Numbered from the stretch's first letter, positions 1 through 9,916 are shown. The stretch is 44,172 nt of DNA from Chromatiales bacterium (GCA_026989455.1 JALSJH010000092.1:1-44172), one strand, 5' to 3'. Notes: generated by a model not told the origin, from the letters alone. Program-made: numbers and translations.

Positions 1-7
1 CTTTGTA

Positions 8-84
<77 letters not shown>

Positions 85-99
85 AAAACTTATAAACTA

Positions 100-1920
<1,821 letters not shown>

Positions 1921-1965
1921 ATTGACGATTTCCCGAGCCTCAAAACTGTAAAAAATTAGCCCGCG

Positions 1966-1974
1966 ATTCTAACA
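1966..1974 (-). promoter_or_regulatory. Putative extended -10 promoter for rpoD
   Basis: In the dnaG-rpoD gap the minus strand reads TGTTAGAAT, an extended -10 element (TGn plus TAGAAT, 5 of 6 to consensus), about 45 bp before the rpoD ATG. The hexamer 17 bp further upstream (TTCATG) is a poor -35. This would let rpoD be transcribed separately from rpsU-dnaG. It is assigned by eye only. Confidence 0.4.
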
Positions 1975-2120
1975 TAGAATGCAAGCCACATGAATTTTAA
2001 TGCCCCTTAATCCCGAGGGTAAAACGTGTAATGATCAACATTACCGCCCAGTCACTCCCTGCGACCTATCTGCTTTTAGTCGTTGCGCACACCACTGAGT
2101 TCACCCAAATGGTGCTGAAT

Positions 2121-3857
2121 TTATCTGTTTTGTAACCCTGAGAGCAGACCAAGAAACTCTTTTTTTTCCTGATCACTCAGCTGCTGTTTATTGCGGAGCT
2201 CATCCACACGCTGCTCACTGAGCATTGCATCAAGGCGTAATAACACCCCGTCAAACTCCTCCTCAATGCCGTCCTGCGGGACCACCACCGGCGCGTTCAT
2301 TAAGCGAACTAAGTGCCGCCAGTTGTCATGATCGCGCCAGTGCTCCACCAACGCACCGGCTGACATTTCCGGGTTTTCGCTCAAAACCAGCAACACTTCA
2401 CATAACAGCGGTATGCCGGGCAATGGCAAGGATCGGAACCGCTCACTCTCACCCGCCTTTTGGGCCAATGAGGGAACATTGAGCAACAGCAGCAGTGCTC
2501 GTCGTACCAGTGACAAGCTCTGCCACCCTTTTGCCGTATTCTCGGTTACCGGGAGACTCTTTTTCATCTCACCCAGCAGCGAGTTAAGGCGCGTGGAATC
2601 TATTTGCGCCACTCTAGCCAACTCATCTTGCATCATCTGCCGTAACACGCCGGAGCGTAATTTCTCAAGCAGCGGTCGGGCAAGGTCTACCAACCGTGCC
2701 CGGCCACTCACGCTGCTTATGTCGACCTGCTTGGAGAGGACTTCATAGAAAAACCCGGAAAACTCCTGAGCCTTCTCAACTCGCTGCTCAAATGCAGTCG
2801 ATCCTTCACGGCGCACCAGAGAGTCAGGGTCATCACCATCCGGCACAAACATGAAACGCAGCTGCCACCCCTCTCGCATCACCTCAAGGGCATTATTCAG
2901 AGCGCGCTCTGCGGCTTCCCTGCCCGCACGATCACCGTCGAAGCAAAAAACAACCTCATCAACAATACGAAACATGCGCTCCAGATGCTCTTGAGTGGTT
3001 GAAGTGCCCAGGGTCGCCACGCAATTTCGAATGCCAAACTGTGCCAGCGCGACCACATCCATGTAACCCTCAACGACAATCAGGCGATCAAGCTTACGAA
3101 CACTCTTTCGCGCCTGAAAAAGGCCATATAGCTCGCGTCCTTTATGGAACACCGAGGTTTCGGGTGAGTTCAAATACTTAGGTGTCTCATCACCCAACAC
3201 CCGACCACCAAAACCAACCACCCGACCCCGTGCATCGCGGATGGGAAACATCACCCGATCACGGAAGCGGTCGTAACTGCCGCCGTTATCTTTTTCGATT
3301 AGCAGACCACTATCAATCAGATCGCTCGGTGGCACTTTAAGTGCCGAGTGCAGGTTATCCCAACCTGGGGGAGCATATCCCAGCTCATATTCGCGGGCGA
3401 TCTCACCACTCAAGCCACGCTGTTTGAGATAATCCACCGCCGCATGAGACTGCGGGTGCTGCACCAGCTGACTGCGATAGAATTTCACCGCCCGCTCCAG
3501 CAGCTCGTAAAGCCCTTTATTCGAGGCTAAACGCCCCTCTTCACCTGGCGTTGGCTGTTCCCGAGGAACCTCTAAACCCGCTATACCCGCAAGATCTTCT
3601 ACCGCATCGACAAAACCCGCATGCTCAAACTCCATCAAAAAGCTGAGTGCATTACCGTGTACGCCACAGCCAAAACAGTGATAAAACTGCTTTTGCTGGC
3701 TTACTGTAAACGAGGGGGTTTTTTCATCATGGAATGGGCAGCAAGCGGTAAACTCCTTACCCGCCTTACGCAAAGAGACTCGAGGATTGATAATATCAAC
3801 GATATCAATCCGCGACAGTAGTTCGTCAATAAACGGCTGAGGAATTTTCCCTGCCAT
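2121..3857 (-). CDS. dnaG: DNA primase DnaG
   Basis: Primase of 578 aa that makes RNA primers for chromosomal replication at the fork with DnaB helicase. The N-terminal CHC2 zinc-binding domain is visible (CCPFHDEKTPSFTV followed by YHCFGCG, residues about 39-65). The catalytic core has the FPIRDARGRVVGFGGR segment and the TOPRIM motifs VVEGYMDVVAL and CFDGDRAGREAAERAL. The C-terminal third is the less conserved helicase-interaction domain. The length is usual for the family (E. coli 581 aa). It lies between the yqeY-like gene and rpoD on the same strand, the classic primase/sigma cluster. The start codon gives the standard MAGKIPQPFIDELL N-terminus. Confidence 0.98.
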   Translation of the reverse strand: MAGKIPQPFIDELLSRIDIVDIINPRVSLRKAGKEFTACCPFHDEKTPSFTVSQQKQFYHCFGCGVHGNALSFLMEFEHAGFVDAVEDLAGIAGLEVPREQPTPGEEGRLASNKGLYELLERAVKFYRSQLVQHPQSHAAVDYLKQRGLSGEIAREYELGYAPPGWDNLHSALKVPPSDLIDSGLLIEKDNGGSYDRFRDRVMFPIRDARGRVVGFGGRVLGDETPKYLNSPETSVFHKGRELYGLFQARKSVRKLDRLIVVEGYMDVVALAQFGIRNCVATLGTSTTQEHLERMFRIVDEVVFCFDGDRAGREAAERALNNALEVMREGWQLRFMFVPDGDDPDSLVRREGSTAFEQRVEKAQEFSGFFYEVLSKQVDISSVSGRARLVDLARPLLEKLRSGVLRQMMQDELARVAQIDSTRLNSLLGEMKKSLPVTENTAKGWQSLSLVRRALLLLLNVPSLAQKAGESERFRSLPLPGIPLLCEVLLVLSENPEMSAGALVEHWRDHDNWRHLVRLMNAPVVVPQDGIEEEFDGVLLRLDAMLSEQRVDELRNKQQLSDQEKKEFLGLLSGLQNR

Positions 3858-3908
3858 GCTATCCGCTAGGTTTTTTCAAAATACAACAGAATACGAACCC
3901 TAATGATA

Positions 3909-4364
3909 TCAGGCGAGCAGGCGTTTTTTAACATCGGCGCTCACCTGCCCCATATCTGCCCGACCCTGAAGCTTCGGTTTTAAAGCCGCCATCACTTTGC
4001 CCATATCTTTTAGGCTCGACGCACCTGTTTCAGCAATCACCTCGTCAAGTGCTGCATTCACTTGCGCCTCGCTCATAGCCTCAGGAAGAAACTCCTGAAT
4101 TACCGCCACTTCGGCATGCTCAATATCGGCAAGATCTTGGCGACTAGCACTCTCAAACTGACTAATAGACTCTTTACGCTGCTTAACCATTTTGGTTAGC
4201 ACCTCCAGAACCTGCTCATCATTCAGCTCAATGCGTTCATCGACCTCTTTTTGCTTAATCGCCGCATTAACAAGCCGTATCACACCCAAGCGAGCGGTTT
4301 GCCTGGCACGCATAGCATCCTTCATAGAGGCTATTAACTGCTGTTTTAAGGTAACATCAACCAT
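3909..4364 (-). CDS. GatB/YqeY domain protein
   Basis: Protein of 151 aa of the YqeY family, which resembles the tRNA-binding tail of the GatB amidotransferase subunit. Its cellular role is unproven, though a link to tRNA or aminoacylation quality control is often proposed. The family pattern is clear: LKDAMRARQ-like start, RLVNAAIKQKEVDER, VLTKMVKQRKESISQFE and the C-terminal GASSLKDMGKVMAALK with GRADMGQVSADVKKRL. The reading frame extends to a TTG at 4379, but the ATG at 4364 has GGAG about 8 bases upstream and is chosen. It sits between rpsU and dnaG, the usual place in Pseudomonas and many other gammaproteobacteria. Confidence 0.9.
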   Translation of the reverse strand: MVDVTLKQQLIASMKDAMRARQTARLGVIRLVNAAIKQKEVDERIELNDEQVLEVLTKMVKQRKESISQFESASRQDLADIEHAEVAVIQEFLPEAMSEAQVNAALDEVIAETGASSLKDMGKVMAALKPKLQGRADMGQVSADVKKRLLA

Positions 4365-4399
4365 CAAGCGACTCCGCAATTGGCAAACTGAGACCGAGC

Positions 4400-4615
4400 C
4401 TAGTAAAGACGTACTCGGCGTGACTGCTCTTTTGACATCTTCTTCATGTGACGCTTAACGGCGGCCGCTGCTTTGCGCTTGCGGACTGCGGTTGGCTTTT
4501 CGTAGAACTCGCGGCTACGCAACTCACCAAGGACACCCGCTTTTTCACAGGTACGCTTGAAACGACGCAATGCAACGTCAAATGGTTCGTTCTCTTTTAC
4601 GCGAACAACTGGCAT
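4400..4615 (-). CDS. rpsU: 30S ribosomal protein S21
   Basis: Small, very basic protein of 71 aa that joins the 30S subunit late and helps base-pairing of 16S rRNA with the Shine-Dalgarno sequence. The whole sequence fits bS21: [20 protein letters not shown] at the N-terminus, then [20 protein letters not shown] and a Lys/Arg-rich tail ending RRVRLY. The length equals the E. coli protein. It is the first gene of the rpsU-yqeY-dnaG-rpoD transcript and is divergent from tsaD. Confidence 0.98.
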   Translation of the reverse strand: MPVVRVKENEPFDVALRRFKRTCEKAGVLGELRSREFYEKPTAVRKRKAAAAVKRHMKKMSKEQSRRVRLY

Positions 4616-4666
4616 GTGGACTCAACCCTCTTTATATAAGTAGTCATCATTTCATTCAGAGGCGCG

Positions 4667-4695
4667 ATTCTAGACAGTTATCAACAAAAAATCAA
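4667..4695 (-). promoter_or_regulatory. Sigma-70 promoter for rpsU-dnaG-rpoD
   Basis: Minus-strand TTGATT (4690-4695) is separated by exactly 17 bp from TAGAAT (4667-4672), with a TG three bases before the -10. It lies about 50 bp before the rpsU start in the rpsU/tsaD divergent gap, where the macromolecular synthesis operon promoter sits in E. coli. Confidence 0.65.
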
Positions 4696-4736
4696 AGTTC
4701 TTGCGCATATTTGTTTTCAACGGGACAATACGCCCC

Positions 4737-5750
4737 ATGAGAATACTTGGCATAGAGTCATCCTGCGACGAAACCGGCATTGCAATTTACGATGCTGATA
4801 AGGGGCTACTCGCCCATAAAATACACAGTCAGATTGAGCTGCACGCCGTCTATGGCGGTGTTGTGCCTGAACTTGCATCCCGCGATCACATCCGCAAAAC
4901 AATCCCGCTGATACGCCAAGTAATGCTCGAAGCGGATACCACGCCGGAACAGCTGCACGGCATAGCGTATACCGCAGGCCCCGGCTTAATGGGCGCACTA
5001 CTGGTAGGCGCATCCATTGGGCGCAGCCTCGCTTATGCCTGGAATATCCCGGCAGTCGCCATTCATCACCTCGAAGGGCATCTACTGGCTCCCATGCTTG
5101 ATGAGCCAAAACCTGCCTTTCCTTTTATTGCACTGCTGGTATCGGGCGGCCATACACAGCTCATGGAGGTGCAAGGTGTCGGTGATTACCGAATGCTGGG
5201 TTGCACACTGGATGATGCTGCGGGCGAAGCTTTTGATAAAACAGCAAAACTACTGAAGCTGGGATACCCAGGCGGCCCAAAAATTGCCGAGCTAGCCATG
5301 CAAGGCAACCCTGACCGTTATAAATTTCCTCGCCCAATGACCAATCGACCAGGGATCGACTTCAGCTTTAGCGGGCTAAAAACCTTTGCCTTAAACACGC
5401 TCCATAAAGAGGGTGACGACCCACAGACAAAGGCAGATATCGCACTCGCTTTTGAGGTTGCCGTTGCCGAGACCATGGTTATTAAATGCCGCCGTGCTAT
5501 CGAGCAAACCAAACTCAAGCGACTAGTCATAGCGGGCGGTGTCAGCGCCAACCTGCGCTTGCGGCAACGCCTTGAAGAGATGGGCGCAAAACTAGGCGTT
5601 GAAGTCTTCTACCCACGCCAAGAGTTTTGCACCGACAATGGCGCCATGATTGCCTACGCCGGACTGTTACGCCTGCAAGCGGGCGAGCGACAAGGCACCG
5701 CATTTGGTGCGCGACCACGCTGGCCACTGGATGAGCTGAGCCACCTTTAA
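4737..5750 (+). CDS. tsaD: tRNA N6-threonylcarbamoyladenosine transferase TsaD
   Basis: TsaD transfers the threonylcarbamoyl group to A37 of ANN-decoding tRNAs, with TsaB, TsaC and TsaE. The ATG at 4737 gives 337 aa, equal to E. coli TsaD, starting [19 protein letters not shown]; the longer frame from 4701 adds 12 unconserved residues and is rejected. Visible marks are the ASKHA-fold start, the metal-binding HHLEGH near residue 110, SGGHTQL, the [11 protein letters not shown] segment, GLKTF and the C-terminal [10 protein letters not shown] with the [10 protein letters not shown] metal site. The location, divergent from rpsU, matches E. coli. Confidence 0.97.
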   Translation: MRILGIESSCDETGIAIYDADKGLLAHKIHSQIELHAVYGGVVPELASRDHIRKTIPLIRQVMLEADTTPEQLHGIAYTAGPGLMGALLVGASIGRSLAYAWNIPAVAIHHLEGHLLAPMLDEPKPAFPFIALLVSGGHTQLMEVQGVGDYRMLGCTLDDAAGEAFDKTAKLLKLGYPGGPKIAELAMQGNPDRYKFPRPMTNRPGIDFSFSGLKTFALNTLHKEGDDPQTKADIALAFEVAVAETMVIKCRRAIEQTKLKRLVIAGGVSANLRLRQRLEEMGAKLGVEVFYPRQEFCTDNGAMIAYAGLLRLQAGERQGTAFGARPRWPLDELSHL

Positions 5751-5830
5751 ACTCGCAGCGAAGGCACACCGCCATTATCTGGCTACCACGCTCTTCCGAG
5801 CCTCCCAGACCCCAAGAGTTTTAAACATAA

Positions 5831-5856
5831 CCGTAGGAGCAAGCTTTAGCTTGCGA
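5831..5856 (+). repeat. REP-like hairpin with GTAG head
   Basis: GTAG is followed by GAGCAAGCTTTAGCTTGCGA, a short palindrome (GCAAGC, loop TTTA, GCTTGC). A GTAG head plus an imperfect hairpin is the plan of REP sequences mobilised by REP-associated tyrosine transposases, and it resembles the Pseudomonas REP GTAGGAGCGAGCTTGCTCGC. Only one copy is in this window. It lies 80 bp after tsaD and could also help end transcription. Confidence 0.5.
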
Positions 5857-5860
5857 TAAG

Positions 5861-5945
5861 CTGAGGGGCTATATGAAGCGCCCCGTACGGAGCCACATAC
5901 AGGGTGTTGCGGGGGCTGAGGGCTAGAGACCCTTAGCTACCCGAC
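5861..5945 (+). ncRNA. Possible remnant of a group II intron RNA
   Basis: A GC-rich structured stretch contains CGTACGGAGCC, then GCGGGGGCTGAGGGCTAGAGACCCTTAGCTACCCGAC. From memory, this order (ACGGAGCC or ACGGTTC, a G-rich arm, a short hairpin, then CTACCCGA) is that of the segment just before the maturase/reverse-transcriptase ORF in bacterial group II introns. No intron-encoded protein, domain V or 5' GTGCG end is seen, so this would be a dead fragment. It could instead be an unrelated structured repeat. Confidence 0.35.
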
Positions 5946-5974
5946 TATGCATCTATTTCCATTGCCTGCTTCGC

Positions 5975-7033
5975 CTAAATCTGTCCACCTACACCTTTAA
6001 ACTTCTCAACAAAAGCGGCTATCTTTTGAAAAACACTTTGTTTTTTTGTCCTGTATTGCGGGTTAAGCGGACTCATTTTGGGGAGTACTGCATTGAGTTC
6101 GGTGCCGTTTTCACTGGCATACTCTCGTTTTAGTGATGCGGTGATATAACGCCGTGCAGGCTCCTCATTTAAGCCCTCTGAACGGATTAACGCTTTAGCT
6201 TCGCGCTCCTGTTCCGCTCGTGCAAAGGTAAAGAACGCATCAATGATGCTGGCCTTGTCGGTAATCTCATCCAGGTTGGTTTGATTGATAAAATCAACAA
6301 TCAGACTCTCTTTGGCACGGTTACCGAGGCTGGCGCGAATGAGTCGGCGTACTTCATCAATAAGTTCTGCTTTGCTCTTGCTCTTCTTGTTACGCTCAAA
6401 AATCAATTCGAGAATGTAGTCGAGGTTGATCTCTTGTGATTTTAGCAGATCGACTTCAAACACCACATCATCCCAATCAAGGCTGGATGCCTCTCTCTCT
6501 TCTGCGCTCTTTTCGCGACGTAGCCAATCTCGAATATCATTATAGGTGGAGCGGTAATCCTGAATGATACGCTCTGCCGGAACCTGAATGGCTTGCAGGG
6601 CAGCCAGCTCTTCATCATTCAAATAATGCGCTGCCTTAAATGCCTCCAGCGCCTCCTGGTCACTCATATCCACGGTTTGCAAGGCCTTCAGGCTGGCAAA
6701 TTCATCATAATTTTGCAGTACATTTTCCACCCGCAAATATTCGCCAAACAGCTTGGCAAACTCTTTTTTATCCGCCTCTTTTTCAATCGCCGAAGGGTCA
6801 GGAAAGCGTTGCTGTAATTGCGTGACCACCTCTATAAATCCACGCCTTGCTTCACCCGTGGCACTATCGGTAAAGCCCTCCATGTACTCCTTATAACTTT
6901 TTTCCAGCACCACATTAGCGGTATTTTGATCGCCAAACAGGGTAATGGCATCAATGGTAGCCTGCTCCAAATCGCGGAAGGTGACGATATTGCCAAAGGT
7001 TTTAGTGGCATCAAAAATGCGATTGGTACGAGA
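5975..7033 (-). pseudogene. Type I restriction enzyme R subunit, C-terminal fragment
   Basis: About 350 codons match the C-terminal part of EcoR124-type HsdR: from [20 protein letters not shown] through [36 protein letters not shown] and [20 protein letters not shown] to the terminal [16 protein letters not shown]-like end. HsdR is normally about 1000 aa; the nuclease and helicase motor domains are entirely missing. The homology begins in mid-protein at about 7033, exactly where it meets the transposase tail and the upstream 109-bp repeat. The open frame that continues upstream to 7195 is translated repeat, not HsdR. It cannot cut or translocate DNA. It is part of the restriction-modification scar with the hsdM and DUF1016 pieces on the same strand. 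Confidence 0.85.
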
Positions 7034-7103
7034 ATAAATAATCTCTGGCACTCGAATAGCGCCAATGTTCTGCTTTATCCACATAACCACGCTTAACCGG
7101 GTG
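7034..7103 (-). pseudogene. C-terminal tail of a REP-associated (Y1) transposase
   Basis: In the frame of the chimeric ORF that ends at 7011, this stretch encodes [20 protein letters not shown] followed by YL. That is the typical end of Y1/IS200-like REP-associated transposases (pattern NPVxxGxVxxxExWxYSSAR). Only about 23 codons remain. It lies between a paired-REP element (7106-7214) and the hsdR fragment, which fits a decayed transposase next to its own REP sequences. Beyond about 7040 the same DNA is better explained as hsdR in another frame. The family assignment rests on motif memory alone. Confidence 0.55.
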
Positions 7104-7105
7104 GG

Positions 7106-7214
7106 CTCGTTCCCACCGTCCTCGGTGGGAATGCATACCAGTGCTGATGCTGCTAATACTGTATGCCACTTGTGACTCTGCGTATGCATTCCCACGCAGG
7201 AGCGTGGGAACGAG
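7106..7214. repeat. Paired REP element (BIME-like), copy 1
   Basis: A 109-bp unit whose two ends are inverted copies of one another. Each end holds a hairpin: CCCACCGTCCTCGGTGGG at the left and CCCACGCAGGAGCGTGGG at the right, both followed inward by the GTATGCAT side. The ends share CTCGTT and AACGAG borders. It is nearly identical to copy 2 at 7379-7487 and is flanked by GGG at left and GTAAA at right, as copy 2 is. This is the plan of a bacterial interspersed mosaic element. It separates the transposase tail from the DUF1016 fragment. Confidence 0.85.
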
Positions 7215-7216
7215 GT

Positions 7217-7376
7217 AAAGAAAATGCGACCAACTCAATTGTCGCACCAGTGGTGCGACAATCTCAATATCGGGAAATATCCCTGCAAATTTCATCATCC
7301 TATGGAGGTTTTTCACCTCAAAGCCCTTGCCATATTCCAGCACAAGGGTGTCGGCAATCTGCGCAACAACCCTTTG
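7217..7376 (-). pseudogene. DUF1016 (YhcG-type) N-terminal domain fragment
   Basis: Between the two 109-bp repeats the minus strand encodes about 53 codons, [20 protein letters not shown] through [20 protein letters not shown] to [11 protein letters not shown]. This matches the N-terminal DUF1016 domain of YhcG-like proteins, whose full form (about 350 aa) ends in a PD-(D/E)XK nuclease domain. Such genes are often found inside type I restriction-modification loci. Start, nuclease domain and stop are all missing and both sides break exactly at repeat borders, so this is a remnant. It also contains a 25-bp palindrome at 7238-7262. Confidence 0.7.
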
Positions 7377-7378
7377 GG

Positions 7379-7487
7379 CTCGTTCCCACCGTCCTCGGTG
7401 GGAATGCATACCAGTGCTGATACTGCTAATACCGTATGCCACTTGTGACTCTGCGTATGCATTCCCACGCAGGAGCGTGGTAACGAG
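7379..7487. repeat. Paired REP element (BIME-like), copy 2
   Basis: Second 109-bp unit with the same two inverted hairpins and borders as copy 1 (7106-7214). It differs at only a few positions, for example a TAACGAG in place of GAACGAG at the right border and single changes in the central spacer. It lies between the DUF1016 and hsdM fragments. Both copies are open in one minus-strand frame, which produces a misleading 285-codon ORF (7011-7868). Confidence 0.85.
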
Positions 7488-7490
7488 GTA

Positions 7491-8021
7491 AAAGGCAAAA
7501 TCCGCCTTGGATTTGGGTGCCAGCACACCCGCAGGCGCAAAGCGGTCATCATTGATCAGGGTCGGGGCATCCGAGCCAATCCATTTGACTGAATAGGGCG
7601 GATTGGAGACGATGGCATCAAAGAGTTTGTCATCGCCAAAATGCGGATCGATCAGGGTATTGCCTAGCTTTATGTTGAACTTGTCGTAGTTGATGTTGTG
7701 CAAAAACATGTTCATCCGCGCCAGGTTGTAGGTGGTGTGGTTGACCTCCTGTCCGAAAAAACCCTCTTCAATTATATGTGCGTCAAAGTGCTTTTGCGCT
7801 TGAAGCAACAAGGAGCCGGAGCCACAGGCGGGGTCATAAATCTTGTTGACCTTGTTCTGCTTGTGCATGGCAAGCTGGGCAATCAGTTTGGAAACATGCT
7901 GCGGGGTGAAAAACTCGCCGCCCGATTTTCCGGCATTGGCGGCGTAGTTGGAGATGAGGAATTCATAGGCATCGCCGAACAGGTCGATCTGGTTGTCTGC
8001 AAAATCGCCAAAATTAAGCCC
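7491..8021 (-). pseudogene. Type I DNA methyltransferase M subunit (HsdM), internal fragment
   Basis: About 177 codons of the HsdM catalytic region: [20 protein letters not shown], then [17 protein letters not shown], the SAM-binding motif [12 protein letters not shown], and the N6-adenine catalytic motif NPPY (in SNPPYSVKW). HsdM is normally about 500 aa; the N-terminal helical domain is cut off at a TAA (8022-8024), and the C-terminal part is lost where homology ends at KSKADFAF against repeat copy 2. The ATG at 7868 is internal to the domain, since homology continues upstream of it. With no hsdS nearby and both ends gone it should be inactive. Confidence 0.85.
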
Positions 8022-8025
8022 TTAA

Positions 8026-8037
8026 GGAAGCTCCGAT
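8026..8037. repeat. Terminal-repeat-like sequence at the hsdM break
   Basis: GGAAGCTCCGAT abuts TTAA (8022-8025) exactly where hsdM homology stops. It matches 11 of 12 bases of the left end of the MITE-like element at 21048 (GGAAGCTCTGAT), which also has TTAA beside its other end. It may be the surviving end of an insertion element that cut off hsdM. The next 90 bp up to the Nudix stop show no other recognisable content. Confidence 0.35.
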
Positions 8038-8120
8038 CAGCCCGTTTGAGAGGATGTGAGGTGGGTTGAAAAAGGGTGAATATCGCTACCTCGTGACGAC
8101 TTTAACTTTCGGACAACCTC

Positions 8121-8555
8121 CTAGATCCGCAGTGGAGGCACGCAGCCATTCAAACGGTAGTTTTTGTAATCCGCCATTATCAAGGCATGGTCGAATGCCA
8201 TCACCTCAGGTAGTGCATCCACAGCAAAAAGATCAACCCCGGCCGCATCATCTTCAGCGTGTGGCTCACCTACAGCGGTCGCAATGTAGACGGCGCTTAC
8301 GGTGTGACCTCGCTCATCACGACTGGGGCTGGAGTAGCAACCGAGCAGGCTTTTAAGCGTTACATCCAGCGTGGTCTCCTCCTTTGCCTCACGGATGGCC
8401 GCTTGCTCCAGCGTCTCTCCAACATCCACAAAGCCACCCGGCAAGGCCCAGCCATGAGGTGGGTACTTTCTCTCTATCAGCACAATGGGCGCGTGTGTGC
8501 GATCAATCAGCTCAATCACTAGATCAACGGTGATAAGTGGGGTAGTCGGGCGCAT
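8121..8555 (-). CDS. Nudix hydrolase
   Basis: Protein of 144 aa of the Nudix family, which hydrolyses nucleoside diphosphates linked to another group. The Nudix box is [20 protein letters not shown] followed by ETTLDV, so the G of the usual EExGU end is Thr while the catalytic REAxEE residues are kept. The ATG at 8555 ([16 protein letters not shown]) is used; the frame continues further upstream but only inside mgtE. It starts 2 bp after the mgtE stop, so the two are very probably co-translated. The substrate cannot be told from the sequence; ADP-ribose or an oxidised nucleotide are possible. It is the last intact gene before the restriction-modification scar. Confidence 0.88.
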   Translation of the reverse strand: MRPTTPLITVDLVIELIDRTHAPIVLIERKYPPHGWALPGGFVDVGETLEQAAIREAKEETTLDVTLKSLLGCYSSPSRDERGHTVSAVYIATAVGEPHAEDDAAGVDLFAVDALPEVMAFDHALIMADYKNYRLNGCVPPLRI

Positions 8556-8557
8556 AT

Positions 8558-9916
8558 TCACACCAATAACAGGGCGGCTAGGCCGAGAAATGTTAGGAAA
8601 CCGATTACATCGGTCACCGTGGTTAAAATCACACCACCCGCTAGGGCGGGGTCGATATCCATACGCTGCAGAACTAACGGGATAATAACCCCGGCAAAGG
8701 CCGCGCACATCAGATTAACGAGAATGGCGGTACCAATCACCCCGCCCAACATCACATCATCGAACCAGGCGATTACGATAGCGGCTACCACCAGCGCCCA
8801 GACAACGCCGTTGACCGCGCCCACCGCCAGCTCTTTAGCCAGCAGTCGGCGTGCATTACTATCACCCACCTGCCCAAGCGCTATGCCACGAATCACCAGT
8901 GTGAGTGTCTGACTACCGGCAATGCCCCCCATCGATGCCACCACCGGCATCAATACCGCCAGCACCACCAATTTTTCGATGGTGGCATCAAACAGACCAA
9001 TCACCCAAGCGGCGAGAAAAGCGGTGAGCAGGTTAACACCCAGCCAAATAGCGCGACGACGTGAGCTGGTGAGTGCGGGGGCAAAGACATCGCTGGTTTC
9101 ACTTAAACCCGCCATGCTCATGAAGGAGTGGTCCACCCCTTCACGGATAACATCCACCACGTCATCGACTGTAATACGACCCAGTAATCGGCCATACTCG
9201 TCAATAACGGGGGCTGAGACAAAGTCACGGTGTTCGAATAGTTTGGCAACCTCGTTGGCTGGCATACTCGCGGGGATGCCTTCAATTTTTGAATTATAGA
9301 CATCAAGTACATGCAGATCGGGGTTTTTCACCAACAGCTCAATTAGCGGCAATACGCCAAGGTAGCGCCCTGTTCGGTCAATGACCATCAAACTGTCGGT
9401 ATTATCAGGAATTCGCTTCTGCCAACGCAAGTAGCGCACCACCACACCCAGTGTTATATCGGCACGCACAGAGACTGTATCCACGTTCATTAAGCCACCG
9501 GCACTATCCTCGGGATAGGCGAGTACCGTTTTGATCTGCTCGCGGCGGTGGGCGTCAAAACTATACAGTACTTGGCGGATGACAGCGTCAGGAAGCTCTT
9601 GCAGGAAATCCACCAGATCATCCAGATCCAGCTCTTTTGTGGCTTCGGCCAGCTCCTGCGGTGCCATGGGCTTAATGAGTGGGGAGCGCACTTCTGGGTT
9701 GAGGTAAACCAGCACGTCACCCTTACGCTCAAGGGGCATCAACTGCCAGACTGATTCACGCTCTGATGCCGGCAGTGACTCCAGCAGCAGTGCGTTTTCT
9801 GAGGGGTGTAACTCATCCAACATCCGACGAATATCAGTGACAGATCCTGCATGCAGCAGCGCTATCAACGCCTCGACGCGCTCGATGTTCTGTTCATGTT
9901 CTTTAACTTCAGGCAA
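8558..9916 (-). CDS. mgtE: Magnesium transporter MgtE
   Basis: Mg2+ channel/transporter of the inner membrane, 452 aa. Domains in order are a cytosolic MgtE-N superhelix (about 20-130, with repeated [10 protein letters not shown] and LQELPDAVI-like motifs), two CBS domains that sense Mg2+ (about 135-260), a plug helix, and five hydrophobic segments from about 285 to the end. The family core [20 protein letters not shown] and the conserved [15 protein letters not shown] are present. The likely start is TTG at 9916; a TGA precedes it in frame with no ATG between. It follows HPr, an order known in other gammaproteobacteria, and is coupled to the Nudix gene. Confidence 0.95.
   Translation of the reverse strand: MPEVKEHEQNIERVEALIALLHAGSVTDIRRMLDELHPSENALLLESLPASERESVWQLMPLERKGDVLVYLNPEVRSPLIKPMAPQELAEATKELDLDDLVDFLQELPDAVIRQVLYSFDAHRREQIKTVLAYPEDSAGGLMNVDTVSVRADITLGVVVRYLRWQKRIPDNTDSLMVIDRTGRYLGVLPLIELLVKNPDLHVLDVYNSKIEGIPASMPANEVAKLFEHRDFVSAPVIDEYGRLLGRITVDDVVDVIREGVDHSFMSMAGLSETSDVFAPALTSSRRRAIWLGVNLLTAFLAAWVIGLFDATIEKLVVLAVLMPVVASMGGIAGSQTLTLVIRGIALGQVGDSNARRLLAKELAVGAVNGVVWALVVAAIVIAWFDDVMLGGVIGTAILVNLMCAAFAGVIIPLVLQRMDIDPALAGGVILTTVTDVIGFLTFLGLAALLLV

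Noticed and set aside
4701-4736. The upstream start for tsaD
   Set aside because: The ATG at 4737 gives the conserved N-terminus and the exact family length; the extra 12 residues are not conserved.
5542-5775. Antisense ORFs over tsaD, rpoD, dnaG, rpoN, groEL and accC
   Set aside because: They have no recognisable domains or start signals and lie wholly opposite strongly conserved genes, so they are shadows.
7106-7487. The two 109-bp repeats as a CRISPR array
   Set aside because: There are only two units, they are too long, each is internally inverted, and the piece between them is coding sequence of a known domain; no cas genes.
7011-7868. A 285-aa minus-strand ORF as a real gene
   Set aside because: It is a read-through of an hsdM fragment, two REP units, a DUF1016 fragment and a transposase tail; hsdM homology also continues upstream of its ATG.
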